Below, in pieces: positions 37,401 through 51,627 of a stretch of DNA of 64,000 nucleotides; position 1 is the stretch's first letter, and each line of letters begins with the position of its first letter. The notes beneath the pieces were generated by a model. It made no database searches and had not been told where the DNA came from. It worked only from the letters and a program-made list of their open reading frames with translations. The position numbers and the translations under genes are program-made. The stretch lies in contig CM063284.1 in NCBI GenBank assembly GCA_032173965.1, positions 132,361,125-132,425,124 of the forward strand. Direction: 5' to 3'. This DNA is from Sitta carolinensis. Its lineage: Eukaryota > Chordata > Aves > Passeriformes > Sittidae.

Positions 37401-38790
37401 TATTGCCTCAGAAATATAATAATTAGCTATAGAATAGTCTGGAATCACAACTGGCAAGAAGGAGATTTTTTACACTGACGTCTTGGATTTCAGATGTTCT
37501 AGTAACTCAAAGTCTGCCTTTTAAGAAGAGTATTAGCATACAATTTTTGCTGAGGAACAAGCTAGTTAAAAGTGTTAAACCACACAGATAACCTTGAAGT
37601 TAAAATTTTATGGCTATATAAATGTACATTAATATCACAGTTTTCCAACAAATGTGTTGTTTTTTATTTTTGATCTTTCCCAAAATACCAAATACATGAT
37701 GGAAAGCACTATATATATCACAATGTAAGTGTACTAACTTACTCTAACCAGTAAGCAAACTTGTGAAGAAAAGCTTCCTTAAAAAAAGAATAAAGCAACT
37801 TTATTCTAATGAATCAAAGTACAATCCCATCTAGCTGTGACAGAGATTTCTTATGCCAAATAATTTCACAGTTTTGGTACAAATATTTAGTACTATGCCC
37901 TGAATAAATGTAAGAGGAACTCAGCCTAATTGCTGAGCTAGGGCAAATATTAGGTTTATAAAACACAGTCCTTGTATCTGTACGTAGTTCACACCTGATC
38001 TGGCTTGTCAACAAGAATAAATATTTCACCCATCATGGACCTGATAAATGTTTCTCCAAAGCTACCAAAAAGCTGCTGTGAAATAGAGCTGAACTAGTAA
38101 AAAATCTTGGAAATTACGTTATTTCCAAGAGATTGCTGAAAGCACTTCACTACAGAGTGCAGTGTAAAAGGAGGGAACTTTAATAAAAAGTTTTGGTAAC
38201 AGACCAAAGCAAACAAAAAGCATCATGTCGTTTAAAATACTAACCACACACTTATACAGATGCATCAAGAATATTAAACACATGGCATCCCAAGAGAATG
38301 CAGGGAAGCAGTCCTCACAGGTCAGATCAGCAGAAGAAACGAACTGGCAGTGAAATCTAAACATGACAGAATTTCAGGAGCATTCAATACTGTAGCTGTA
38401 GCAAGAAAAACGAAAACAAAAGGGCGTCCAACAATTTTGCATATTTGTGTGCATATATCAACTTATTTGAAAATCAAGTATCTGCAGACATCCTAATTAT
38501 GCAACCTTTGCCAGTAGAAACCATTCTATTTTAACTATACTCCTTAAGTAATGTCCTGGTTAAGCAAAGCATGAGATAGATGCTATCTGGTCTGTTTTGG
38601 AGATACTCTTGGTAAGGAGTCACTGAAGAAGAAAAGACATTGCCCTGCAGTACTGCTACAAAAAAAATTATCTGTATTGCCTCTTTCAACCAGGGAGCTC
38701 ATCTCCATAGAAAACTTTTCTTTCTACACCACTACAATACAAACATGCAAAATTAGAGTAAGTCCAGTAAACCTTTTCCAACACAAATTT

Positions 38791-38884
38791 ACAGAATCAT
38801 TTATGTTGGAAAAGACACCCACAATCATTGAGTCCAAGTGTTAACCTAAGACTACGAAGTCCACCACTATACCATGTCCCTAAT
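38791..38884 (-). mobile_element. CR1 LINE fragment, short and decayed
   Basis: This resembles the complement of a CR1 3' region. Words like AGAATCATTTATGTTGGAAA, AATCATTGAGTCCAA, GTTAACCTAAGACTACGAAG and TCCACCACTATACCATGTCC appear in the order seen in many bird CR1 copies read backwards. Only about 95 bases are left. Confidence 0.85.
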
Positions 38885-41800
38885 ATAATCTAATTTGAGA
38901 TTCAACAGTAATAGTTGTTTTGCTATGGAAGACTCAAGATGAAAATCTCTTCAGATTTACACATACAAATAAAAAATGTAAGATGGGAAGGTACGTTTGG
39001 TTTTTATTTATTTAAGAAAGTTGTTTCACTTCTGAAAGAAGTACTTTGAAGTGAGGAGCTTCACTGTTTAGTTGAAGCCATTTATTTCCTCCTACAGTTC
39101 CAAAGAAAACCGTTACACAAATACATTAGAGGAAGCAGGTGTATAATCTCATTGAAAAGCTATTTAAACTTCTGAAAAACAAACTCTCTGTCAGCCCAGA
39201 TTTCCTTATGTTACCTGCTAAAATATATAATCTAATATTTATCTTGTTACATTACTAAAAGAAACCAACCACAGGGTATTATTTCACAGTACTAACAAGC
39301 CATGCATGCTCTGTGGCCCTAAGCACAAAATAAAATGACCACAGTAACAAGAAAACACCAATGTCACGTCAAGCTGTAAATATAAGAAAATCCTCAGCAT
39401 CACCAAAATAATGTAGTAAAATACCTAGGGAGATGACAGTTAAAGCAAACAAACAACCAACACAAACTCCCCATTTAAGCTAGATTGCATAATTCCATGA
39501 GATACTATATCACTTGTTTGCAATGAGCCCTCAGTTTTAGTTCAAACATACTTCTGGCTTTATAAATCAGTTATCACTGAAGTTACAATAACATCTGGAC
39601 TTATTTAAGACTAATTAAGCTAAATAGAGCTTTAAGAAATGTACTTCAGCAGGAAAAAATACATTTACAAAATTATATTAATGTGCAATTAGGCAGCTTG
39701 CAGTTTTTTTGTATTTTAATATGATTTCTTCCAACAACACACAAAGCAACTCAGTGTGGACAGAGACACAGCAGATCCACATGAATGTAGGTAGATATGG
39801 ATGCATTTTAAAACATTAAAATATTTAAATACTAAAGAGAGTACAACTTTTCCAATGTACAGAGCAAGAGGCTCTGGTACAGAGGAACTTTATGCTCAGT
39901 AAGCTCCACTACCTATTTTCAGAATCCTGCAGAAGCAGCCCCCACTGGATTAGCTTCAGAGGGTTAAATTGGTACAAGCAGTGGCCCATGCAACCTCTTG
40001 TTGCAGGTTAACCCACCTTGAAGCACAAATTCAGAACAGGACCACCTTTCACTCTTCAGATCGAGGTCAGGCATTTGGTTTAAACTGCCTGTAATAGAGG
40101 TTTAAGCTAAAGCATTGAATCTGAATAAGAGCAGGGACACTCACTACATTTCATGAATAGCTGTAGGTTAGTAAATTCTAAGAGAAAGGCATTAATTAAT
40201 AGAAGGCGGTAACGAGTATAACATTTTAAATCACTGTGGATATTTGCTAAATTAACAATGTCCTTCTGCTAGCAGCCAAGTTTCCAAACTAGCTTGTACA
40301 CTATTCTATGGGACTAACTCCAAAAGGCAATCATTTACCAGAACTCACTCTAGAGATGCCGGATACCAGCAGCACACAGGAGTACAGCAGTCCTACAAAA
40401 GGCAGCAGCTTTTAAAGCAAGGATGGATATAGCACGCCATGGTTAAACAGCAGATGTTATGGGGAGGAGAATGTAAGTGTACAGTCGGATTAAGTCCAAT
40501 TGGAAAAATATAACTATACTATTGAAAACAGAAAATAAAGTAGTAAGTTAAATGCACTGTGACTCACCTCATTTTTACAGTTTAGCAAGTAATTTACTTC
40601 AAAAGACAGTATTTTCTTGTTAAAAGAAAAGCTAGTTATTATTATGACTGCCTGGCACTTCCCATTCTAACATCCTATTTTCCCACCTGCTTAGAATTTT
40701 CTCAAGCGAACTGGGCTGAAGGTTATACATCAGAATTGTCTTCAGAACTTTTATTTCAAGCAGAGTACTCAAGACAATAACAAAAAAACACCACAGCTCA
40801 AAAAACCACAATAATCTAATGGAGAAAATTATCCTAGAAGAGAAAATAAATTAAAAACTTGCAGTGTTTTCTCTGGAAATGTTTTGCACTAGCACACTTT
40901 GAAGTCAGAATTTGAATTCAGGCTGGTGTAACTTGTATGTACATTTTATCACCCTTCCAGCAATGTGAATATATCCATGCTTGCAAGTTTTTGTACATGT
41001 GAGAAAAAGATACCCAGTCTTCAGCAAAGAGCATATATTTTATCTGCTAACATCCCTACTAAACTTGATCCAGCCTGGAACTGAATAGACTCTTCCTTTC
41101 GCTTCCAGGTGAACAATATGCCTCGATCAAAGTACTAGAAAAGAAAGGTAGGAAGCCGACTTATCCTTTCCAACATCCAACTAATAAGTGGCAGCAATGT
41201 AGAAGAAACTTCAACCAAATGTGGAGGGGGTGGGATTTCAACCTAAACCATGCTGCAATTCTAAGTGAAAGTGGTGGCTGCCAGAAAGGTGACTGAAACC
41301 TGCACCGAAACTGGATGGTTAAACAGCAGCTCTATCAGAGCATGCCAAAGAGAAAAATGGATTGCAGAGTGAGGAAACCAACAGTTGTCATTTGGGGAAG
41401 TCATCTGTGAACTTTAGCATAAGTAATAAAAGATTAGATACGAGATACAGAATAGACTGGCTGATCATGAACACTAGAGGAAAACAAGCCAACAAAGGCA
41501 AGAAAGATTTTACAGAGCTGTTGAACAGGAAACTGAGAGGGAAAGCATCTCCAAGTCACAGAAGAGAAGAAATAAAGACATGAGATTAGGTATTGAAAAG
41601 GACAGGATTTTAGATCAGCTAAGGTATCAACCTAACAAAAATCTTAACCAGCTAAATATGAACAGGATTTGCATAAAACACTGTTAATGATGCAGAAAGT
41701 AAAAGTTACATTGCCAGGCCAAAAAAAAAAAAAAGCAGCAAAAGCAGCTTGTACTGTCAAAGCAAGCCTTCCTCTACTGCCCATCCTCTACAGTCCAAAG

Positions 41801-42165
41801 ACAGACATAAAACACTCTGCACAAGCACATAGATCGTACTGTCTCGGGTCAACCCCTATAAAGCATGACACAGTATTATTAGATACTACTAGCTCAAACA
41901 GCAGCAGTCCACCTAGTGAGTAGCTTCCAAACCTCCTGATATGACTGCAGTTATTATTTTTAATGGATTGAAAACACACAAACTACATCAGAAATAATTC
42001 TCTTTACTTGATGAAGTCGCATTTGGAAATTATTGCTGAAGTACATTGTGGCAGTTTAACTGCATGGCTTTTATCCCTTCCTCCCCCAATAACATCTTTG
42101 CCTGGTACACCCTTATCAGGTCACTGGTCAGGATTTTGCTCATTCTTACGCATTGTGCTCCCCTG

Positions 42166-42192
42166 AAAAATAAATAAATAAACAAATAAATA
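42166..42192. repeat. (AAAT)n-type microsatellite
   Basis: A short A-rich tetranucleotide tract of AAAT units with one AAAC interruption, in intron 1. Confidence 0.85.
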
Positions 42193-45100
42193 CCTAGTTC
42201 ACAGAAAGCAGAAATCGATTTCCTCATAAGTCATTGCAGAGCACCAATATGTTAGATTTATATTTTACTATTTTAATTATTTAATATTAATATATGGCTG
42301 AAATAGTCAAAACCATACTCATCCTGCTGAAGTAGCACGGTTACTTAACCCTACTAGCAGATACAATATTAGAATGTGATTAAGAATTAATTTATTTACC
42401 ACCTCAGGTGCCTGACCTGAGATAGCCCAAATGAAAATAAGTTCTTGGGCGTTTTACTCAGTAAATATGTTCAAAGATATGTGCAGTATCAATAGTGTAC
42501 ACACATCTGTACCCCCACCAAACACAGCCAAGATTCAGATGCCTATTTCAGACAAGACGAAAATCTTTTTTTGCTCTTATTTGCATTACATCTCTTTTTC
42601 AATGGAAATAACTGCCCTAGAGACTAGGTTTATTTTTGCCCAAAGTAGGTGGACACCCCAGTAGAGAGAGCAAGTGTATTCTGAAGAATGCTTCTGCAGG
42701 GGAAAAAAACCAACCCAAAAAACCACAGCTGTATAATTAAGAACTGTAACTTAATAAAGGTAGGCATAAATGATAATCCAGCTATGGTTGCTTCTTCAGC
42801 TTTAATTCTGGCCTTTCTTAACATTTTATCACATTTTACCTGAAACCTTAAAATTACAATTAATTGCATGCACTGGCAGAATCAGTTTCACTTTTTGTTT
42901 ACATGTGCAATCCTTCACATTTCAAAGCCTAGGCAAGCCAGTCATGTAATTGCTGCAGAAGACATACCTTACCCTTTCTACTATTTCTAGTGCACTCATT
43001 ATCATGGTTTCTGAAAAACAGTTAAACTACCGGCATTCTAAAGCTATTTTCTCTGTCTTTACAATAGACAGAGTCCTTGCATTCTATACACAACAAAAAC
43101 CTGAGCCATTCTTCACCTACAAAATGCACTGTTTTGCAGAATGAACATTAGTAAGTTAAAGTTACTGCAAGTAGGTACTGACTTCAATAATACATACTTA
43201 AAGCCATACTCCAGTCAACTGTTTTTATGACCTGATGCTCGTAATAGGAAGTCAACCCTAATAAACCCCCTTTTTCTGAAGGAAAATCAGATCACTGAAG
43301 CAAGAATTCATCACCTAATACTCCAAAATAACCCATATCCAGGTACTCATCTACAGTAACACTGTACAAAGCACCCTATTTCAGGGATGAACTTTAAAGG
43401 TGAATAGCCCTAACTTAAAAAGGACTGTATTTTACAGACAGCTGCACTACCCACACTGCATTTTTACAGATAAAAGCATCAATCTACCCAAGGCTTCCCA
43501 TGTAGAGCTGCATTTCTATTCACTGTACTGCCAACTGGAAGATACTTCCTTTCAGGAGTCTAACTTATTCTCTCGATGAATGATTTTTAGCACAATAAAA
43601 CTATTCATCTGCATACCCAGAGGTACTTTCACCATTTCATGAGAAATACCAACCATATCAAATACATTTTATTACCAATATTTTTTATTGTTTTTATTTT
43701 TATCCACCAGAGAGAAACAAAAGCAAACTTACAGACAGTTTAAGAGAATCTATCCTACAAATGCAGCGTATTGTGGTTTCACATTAATTGTGCATATGCA
43801 ATTTTCCATAAAGTGGCATTAAAATGCATACAGTGCAAAGATCTCCACAGCATGTGAAAGATAATTAAGGTTGCAGCTGTGACTTACAAATTATTTGTTA
43901 CCCTTAAAACAGAAAGGTAATATTGTATGACCTCTGAGATAAGAAAAAGGATATGACTATAGCCCTGATAAAAAACCAGCAATATCTCACACCTCAGAAG
44001 CAAAACAGAAAAAAGGAACAATGAAAACAAAACCATGTCACTGTCTTCGTATTTTACTCAATCTTGGTCTAGATCCAGCCAAGATTTTATGATATTAGGC
44101 TGATTAGGACAGCTTGTAGGAGGTGGGAAGAAACCGTTTTCACTGCTTACTGTTCTAAAGAAAAAGCTGTAGCATTGCTGGGCAGGACTAAACAGGATGC
44201 TTCTATTTCTTAACCCATTCCCCAGTAAAACCACCTCCTGCAAAGCTCAAACTTATCTTTTGCTGTTGAATTAATCTAGCACATCATATACCTTATCTAC
44301 TAATTAAATTAAACACTGAAAACAGGGAAGTTTGTTCTTCCTTTCCCAGACATGCAGGCAGCATGTAATCCTAACAATCTAAATTCTTGCAAAGCAGGAT
44401 ATTTCTCTTTGTGTATCCTTGTTCTCTTTTCATGAGTTAGTTAATCCATTACCTAATTTATCTTGGAATCATCTTTAATTGTTAATAATGGAAAGACTCA
44501 GGACTCCTGTGCTGAGTTTACAGGCTCTCTTCTATTCTTGCCCTGGCTGAATTTCTGCCTGGTGTCAGGTCACAGAAGGCGAAGTCTACTTTTCTGCAGC
44601 TATGCACAACCACCACAAAGTCCAAATAACACATATTGGCACATAAAAGGAAGAAAACTCAATAGTAAATAGGAATAGGAAGGTGAAGAAAGGGAATTAG
44701 AAAAAATCCAAATTAGGCACATAGGAACTTCAGGAGGAAAATACTTCTGGTCATTAGGTACTAAAACCTCCCAATCAAAATGCAGATGGCTTAAAACCAT
44801 GGTGGTGTGAAATGGAAGAGCAGCAGGCATTTTAGGTTTCTCTCCTATGTTGTTCCACAGATAAAACTTAGACTGACTAAAATCTTACATTTCAGTAAAG
44901 CAACAGCATGGCTTCAGAGACTATAAACACTATCATTCCCTTCACTTAAAAAGGAACTAGAAGTTTGATACCTCCATCTCTGACCCTGAGTAAAAGGGCT
45001 CCTGGTCTCCCAAGACATTTTTAGCAGTATCATATAAGGGAAAGCTTAACTTCTTTGAAAAAAGCAAAGTCAAACAAAAAGTAAGTATCTGATACAGCTT

Positions 45101-47083
45101 CACAGGTAAAATGAATGTAAAAGGGTAGCTGCTTGTTTCAGTAAACTGAAGAAAGGTCTTCAACTCAGGAAAAAATGGTAATATAAAAGGCTTTATTCTG
45201 TTTATATTTGACTTAACAGTATAGTAGAACACAAAATCAGAGCACCTGCATCAGGACACATAGTGGAGAACACTTTGATTAAAGTTATTTTTCCAGTACA
45301 CAATCTAAAAATAAAGTAACCTTGAACGTTCTCTACCTTCCAGACACATTTCTTTGCATTGATCAACGTATTAGATTGCTTATTACGGAAACATGAAAGG
45401 CAGACTCAGAGTTAAGATACTTCCCAATGGCTGACCAGAAGAAAATTTTTCTTATCAGGCTTCATCTTTGCCAGGAGGATGATGTCACCACAAACACTAT
45501 ATATTCCCATCCAAATGTTCCTCCACTATCACAAGTCTGAGGGACACCTGGAAGATCTCTACATAATGCATTTTGATATGAAGGAGAAAAGCCAAACAGT
45601 ATATCACAACCACCACTTTCTTGTCAGCATCGTCACTTATTATACACAGTTCCTGTACAGATGTTAGTTAATACCCACTAAAACATTTACTGGCAAAGTC
45701 CTATTAGATCTTGATACAAGGAAGAGCTGCAACACTGAATATGGCCCCAGTTTTCAGGTCATAAAAAACCTAAAGCACTCCTCAACTATCTACCTAATTT
45801 ACACAAAATAAAAACCTTCTATTTCCTAAAAAAAAAAAAAGGATCAATGTTTCTTCCTGATATTGAGTTCTGAATGACGATACTGCAGAAGATCTGATGT
45901 TCTCTCCCCTTGTCCAGATTCACAGAAATATGCAGTAAGTTCTGAGCACCATGTACTTTTAACAAAGGAAACAGAAGAATGATGCATTTAGGCATGGCAA
46001 CACCAATAGTCTTTTCCTCTGGAATTTAACTGTTATGGTGCTAAGAAAGATTCTCATTTGTCTAAGAGCAGTTAACAAGGTTATTTTGTATAAATACTTA
46101 AAAATAAAAACAAGGCACAGCAGCACTAGTGCTGTTATGCCACCATATCCAGAACACTAGCCAGGCAGCACTGCCAAAGCCCCACGCCTCAACTAAAATC
46201 TCCAGTCCCACCTGAATCTCCACTGGTCAGAAGATTACCAGAGGTGCGAGACCACTTTGCACTCCCTGAAAAATATTTCTTGAAATTATGTGCAAGGTAG
46301 ATTTGTCTCATCAGAAGTTGTACACAATGCACTAAACACCACAGCTGGAATGGTCTGACATATTAAGCATTTTAGGATAAAAATAGAACTTGATTACTTG
46401 ATGTGGCTCACAGAGTTTGGTTTTATGTGAAAAATCTGATCATTAACCAAGAAACTTAAAAGTGTTAATTTTATTTATTAAGGATATGCAGCATCAGTGA
46501 AACACAATAAGAACAAAACAACATGATTCTTACTGCATAGAGTTTCCCCAGAGCTAGTCCTTTTGCTGAAGCAGTTCTTCATCCACTAAATGGAACAACA
46601 GAAGATGACAGCCAGGGGCTCCAATTTAGAGTAAGTTCTAATCTGCCTTATGGGAGCAACTAAAGGACCTATGGAAAAATGTTTGCTTAACTGTAATTTG
46701 TTTCAACTATAAATGGAAGCAGAACAGAACTGACATAGCCCCACAATGACAGTTTGTGCTGAACAATAACAGGATACTTGCATTAACAGAGCTGTGCTCT
46801 ATTTAGGAAGCAAAAACAAGTGACTATACCAAACTAAATTGGTACAAACATTTATTTCTGCGAGATGCCCTTTAAATGTCTTGCTGAAGACATCATTAGG
46901 GGATATGGTGGCCTCTAAAGAGAGGAAGTTTTAATGCCTGAGGAAACACCTGTATATATGAAACTTTAAGCTCATTTCATTAGGTCATTTTGCTAAGTTG
47001 CTTTAAGTTAAAATAACTCTTATATCAGCTTTCCAGACAGGTGCAGTATGTCTAGATGAAAAGTGAATCTTTGGAAACTTGCC

Positions 47084-47086
<3 letters not shown>

Positions 47087-47114
<28 letters not shown>
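47087..47114. repeat. Poly-A run of 28
   Basis: A homopolymer of 28 A on the plus strand. The sequence to its left has no AATAAA close by and no gene similarity I recognise, so a processed pseudogene is not supported. Confidence 0.95.
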
Positions 47115-47116
<2 letters not shown>

Positions 47117-48037
47117 GCAACACCTATTCTCATCCTGTAAATGTAAATTACAGTGTTTGGTTACACATCCAACAGGAGGCTACCAGTTGCCCAGCAGGTG
47201 ACTGACTTCAATCCACAGTTTAAGAGCAGAAAAGCCTACAGTAATCTTTCCATTACAGAAAATACAACGTAAAATTAAAGTACTCGTAATTTTTCTTGTT
47301 TCATGGATAAGCCCCAAGGTACCAAGGTATGGTTAATTCTTCTAATAAGCATGCTACAACATCAATGAAGGTAAAGCAAAACTCAAAAGCCCTTCTCACT
47401 TGCCTTAATGGTAGGAAGACCTAAGGGTGTTATCACAAACGACATCTCACAGCACACCTGTGGGGCTTTTCCTCCTTCTACAAATTCTACTTTGAAGAAC
47501 TCAAAGACCAGTCTAAAGCTGGCATAAGACATTCTCACAACAGGGAGAAAACTTCTTGTAGAGCCCTGTAATATTATAGTCCCACACAACATTTACATCT
47601 CTTTCTAGATACCCATTGCTTTGGTTTGGATCCTTGAGTCAGTACTTGCGCTAAGAGGAAAAAAAAACAGAAAAACCAAGCAACCAAAACCAAGTTAAAA
47701 CACAGTTATGAAGTGCCTGAGAACTGTCAGAAACGTACATGAAACAATCAAGATCACTGAAGAAAAGACTAAGCCACCTTATAACTCAGATGAGTGAAAT
47801 CTCTTCTACAAAGTTTCCTTCCATTAACTAAAAAATAAACTCACAAAAAGATCTGTGATAACAATGTGGCATTAGTTTACAGAAATTTGAAGAAATCTGT
47901 CAATCCATAAATATCAGCAATAGACGAAATACCTATTTATTATTACAATGAACCAAGAAATTAAATAAATTTTAAAAAGTGCCTTAAGAAATCTGCTGAA
48001 GTAATCCTTCAAGCGAATACTTAAGGGGGAAGAGCAC

Positions 48038-48090
48038 AATTCTACTTCCAATTCTACTTGTAAATTGAAATTTCTACTTGAAATTTCTGG
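48038..48090. repeat. Small imperfect repeat of AATTCTACTTG-like words
   Basis: Three copies of (A)ATT(T)CTACTT lie within 53 bases, interleaved with GAAATTTCT. It is a minor local duplication without apparent role. Confidence 0.5.
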
Positions 48091-50819
48091 GTTAAAGTAG
48101 AGCACAAGAGTATCTGAAGTGTAATCTACATACAACACACAAAAGTATACATTTTTCCTTAAAGATTATTTCATTGATGTTTTAAAATACAAACTATTTG
48201 AAATTACCTAAAATTAGAATAAAACAAGAATAAAACTTCCACTTCAGAGACTCAAAAATAAAAGGAAGTCTCCTCTTGTGAAAAATAGCATCATTTAAAA
48301 AAAACCCAAAGAACTGTTTTAAGAGGTACTGATACAGCCTCTTCCATATTCTTCCTACTGGGGAAAAAAATGATACATTGCAACGCTAATAAAAACAATC
48401 ACTTCTCTAAGACTCAATATAACTTTTTACCTTCTTGGTAGAAGTCTGCTACCTCCAGGTGCAATTCACATGCTTTTAGCAGTAAGATCCAACACCAGTC
48501 CCAGTGTCTGGAAGCTCTAGTAGGTACACTGATTCACATCCTCCACCACTTAACACAGAAGGCACAATGGAAACAGAGCTAAGATAAACACAAGACAAAA
48601 ATCTGAAATCAACTTCCTTACGGATAAGCCAATGTTAACATTAATAATTTTATTAATCATTCAAAGAGCTTTCACTGGCCCTCAGAAAGTATCGGACTGA
48701 CTCTCATCTCACCTACAGACCAGAAATCACGCTAAAAGTAGAACCCAAAACATGTATCCATCAACTCATTTAATTCAGGTATTGAAATTTATTCTGCTAG
48801 GCCAGTACATGATGTTCATGTACAATTCAGAAAATAAATCACAAAGCTAATATGGATGTCTGACCATGGGCCAGAGTAAACTGACACCATAATGGAGACC
48901 ACAAGCTTGCCTAAAGGCCATCAGAAGACAGTGGTCCAGAGCACTATAGTTGTACTTCAGAGCTCAAAGATCTTTCTTAGTGCTTCCAAACCAGGATTCA
49001 GAAGTCCTATGAAAAGACTTAGGCATCCTACACTGTCATCCTAAAAGGAAGGGGGGTGGTGTGTGTGTCTATTGGATCTTTGTAAGGAATATTTTAATAA
49101 GACTAAGCATGGATCAAGGAGGCCCAGAAAACAGGGGAGAAAACCCTACATACTGTACTAGTCCGTAAGAATCACCTACTTACTGAATAAATTCAGTCTG
49201 AAGCTCTTCTCATGGGGAATAGTAGCCAAATGTTGTTAATTAAGAATATGGGGAGAAAAGCATATACCATATATTTTTAACCACAAAATACTCTTCTTAA
49301 CTGCAGAAAGAATTCAAGGGCTTGTGTTCTTTCACAGGTTGATAATACTTACATAAAACAAGTTTTCCTAATGCATGTATTAATGTTAACTGGGAATCCC
49401 ATAGCTAAGGGAGTTTTAATGATTCATTTGCTAATGGAGAGACTAGAATTTGTACACACTACGAAGGTAAACAAATACATCTGTCAAGCATCTTCTTCCC
49501 TCCTGAGCCTCAGCTAGTACAATTAATCAAAATCTGATGACTGCTCTGCATAAGGAATGTGTCATTTGTATGACAGATTTAAGTTGAAGGGGAGAAAAGA
49601 AAACCACACTAAAACATTTCAACTCTTCCTTTTAGAAATGATGAGCTGATGTCCACAAACTCAAAAATAGCTGACAACATAAACAAAACATCTTGAATTT
49701 GGCATTTTATAAATGCTGAATTGTATAAAACACAGTTGAAACTGGCATACTTCAAGAAATATGCACACAGAAGAGTTACAGATACGTAAGCCTTTTACTG
49801 AACTAGTTTTTAGGATCAGCATTATTACCACTGTGCAAAAGTGAAACTTTCATTTTCTGGACAAATAGGCCGAGTTCACATGCAATTAAGAATAAAAAAG
49901 TGCTTTCTCAGCTTTCTGAAATCTTGAAGTACAAGCATTTAAATGTTTACAGTTAAGTAAGTACCAGATTTTGTAAACTGTTAAGTAATGTTACACAGCC
50001 ATCATTTCTAAGCATTCAAGTGAATTCTGTTAGCTGGGCAATTCAAAATTTTACTTCAGTCTGACCTGAATATTAAATCAGAAACTTTGTTTTCTGACAA
50101 ATTTAATAAGAGACATTTAATCGGATATTGAAATGTGGTTCTTTGACTGACAAAAAAGATTAATTATTAAAATTAATAACTGAGGGGGAAAGTTAATTTT
50201 AAAAAATGAATTTATATTTAGTTTTGTCTCCAGAATTAAACCCTGCAAGACGCATTTTCCCAAACTGCGCTTAATAAAATAATGCTATCCTTGATGACAG
50301 TTGAGATAAAGCACTAATCAGTACCAATGCCAACTACAGTATTTTAACAGAAACAAGACTTGTTGTGCTTCTCATGGAGAAACACAGGCACATATCCAAT
50401 AAGCAACCACAAGGGCATAAGGCTTCAAATTTTGATTTCTCTGCTCAGCGCTAACAGCATTCTACTACTGTTCCTCTGGCATATCCCCATAACTCCATTC
50501 CACTACTACCCTCTGGCAAAGCCCCATTTCTTTCTGTCAAGAAGCAGTACTGGAGCCTTCCTTTTGCCAGCCATCGCCTCTTCAGCTCACTTACATGCAC
50601 GCTGGCTTGCACACAGTTTGTTACCAATTCTTCCCTATCTTTCGAACGTGTGCCCGCAGTAGCTGCTGTGTGTGTACAGCAAACTGCCAGGTGGAAAACT
50701 CCCAGCTTTGCAGAAGGACTGTGCAAGGAAAACACTCGGCAGGACACGGGCTATTCCCACTGCCTGACCCCCACCGCCTTCACAGCCGAGACACAGTACC
50801 CCTGCCAACTCCTCCGCTC

Positions 50820-51596
50820 CTCCAACCCACCGGATCCGCGGTGGGCAACAGCCCGCAGAGAGGTCAGCGGGAAACTCTCAGGGGGAGGGTGCGCACGGAG
50901 CCCCCGGGGTGCGCTGGAGACCCGAGAGCTGCTCGCGCTTCTCTCCCTGAGCCGGGTCTCCCGGTGCCCCGCAAGTTCAAGAGCCGGAGTTCCCAGGCCC
51001 CCGGCCCGATCCCGACGCCGCTGCCGGGCGGCGGGAGCACGGCTCGGGGCTCCCGCGGCCCACCCAGGCTGGCGGAGGGCGGCAGCTCCTCCCCGCACAC
51101 CGCGTCCGCCGTGCCGGGGCCGAGCGGGACCCACCCGGAGCTGCCCGAGCCCTGGGGGCCCGCCGTGCCCACCTCCTCCGCCACGGGCCGCTCGCTCCGC
51201 CCGGGGGGAGACAATGGGCACGATGACTTCACCCTCCAGCAATGTGAGCAGCAGCGGGGGACGCCGCCGACTTCCCCCCGGCCCCCAGGACGCTCCCGGG
51301 CCCTCTCCCCGCCGGGCTCCCGCCCAGAGGCGGCTCAGGCTCGGAGGTTCCGCTCCACCCCTCACCCGCCGCCACGCTCAGGGCGGCGGCCGCCGGCGGA
51401 GGCCCGAGCCGGGGGACGCCGCCACAGCCGGGCCCCTCGGCGCCGCCGCGGACCCACCCCGGTACCTGTGAGTCGGCGGGAGGAAGAGGCGCTGCTCCGC
51501 TCGCCCGAGCCCGGTGCCGCGCAAGAAGCGCCTCCGTGTGTGCGTGTCTATGTCTGTGTGTATGTATGTGTATGTGTGTGTGTGTGTGTGCGTGTG

Positions 51597-51627
<31 letters not shown>

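Larger units (their letters stand above)
15156..51365 (-). other. RNF19A: RNF19A intron 1 (about 36 kb, right boundary approximate)
   Basis: This is the intron between the CpG-island first exon and exon 2. The left boundary is the strong acceptor at 15157-15156. The right boundary depends on which minus-strand donor in the island is used (51365-51364 or 51465-51464). It is mostly AT-rich single-copy DNA without coding potential that I can support. Listed separately are a CpG patch, CR1 fragments, a triplicated 33-mer, a G-quadruplex motif, a GC-rich minisatellite and simple repeats. Other open frames of 60-130 codons inside it, for example 34393-34776 and 41362-41583, match nothing known to me. 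Confidence 0.7.

Noticed and set aside
47087..47114. Poly-A run as the tail of a processed pseudogene
   Set aside because: There is no polyadenylation signal near its start, no gene-like sequence to the left and no clear flanking duplication.
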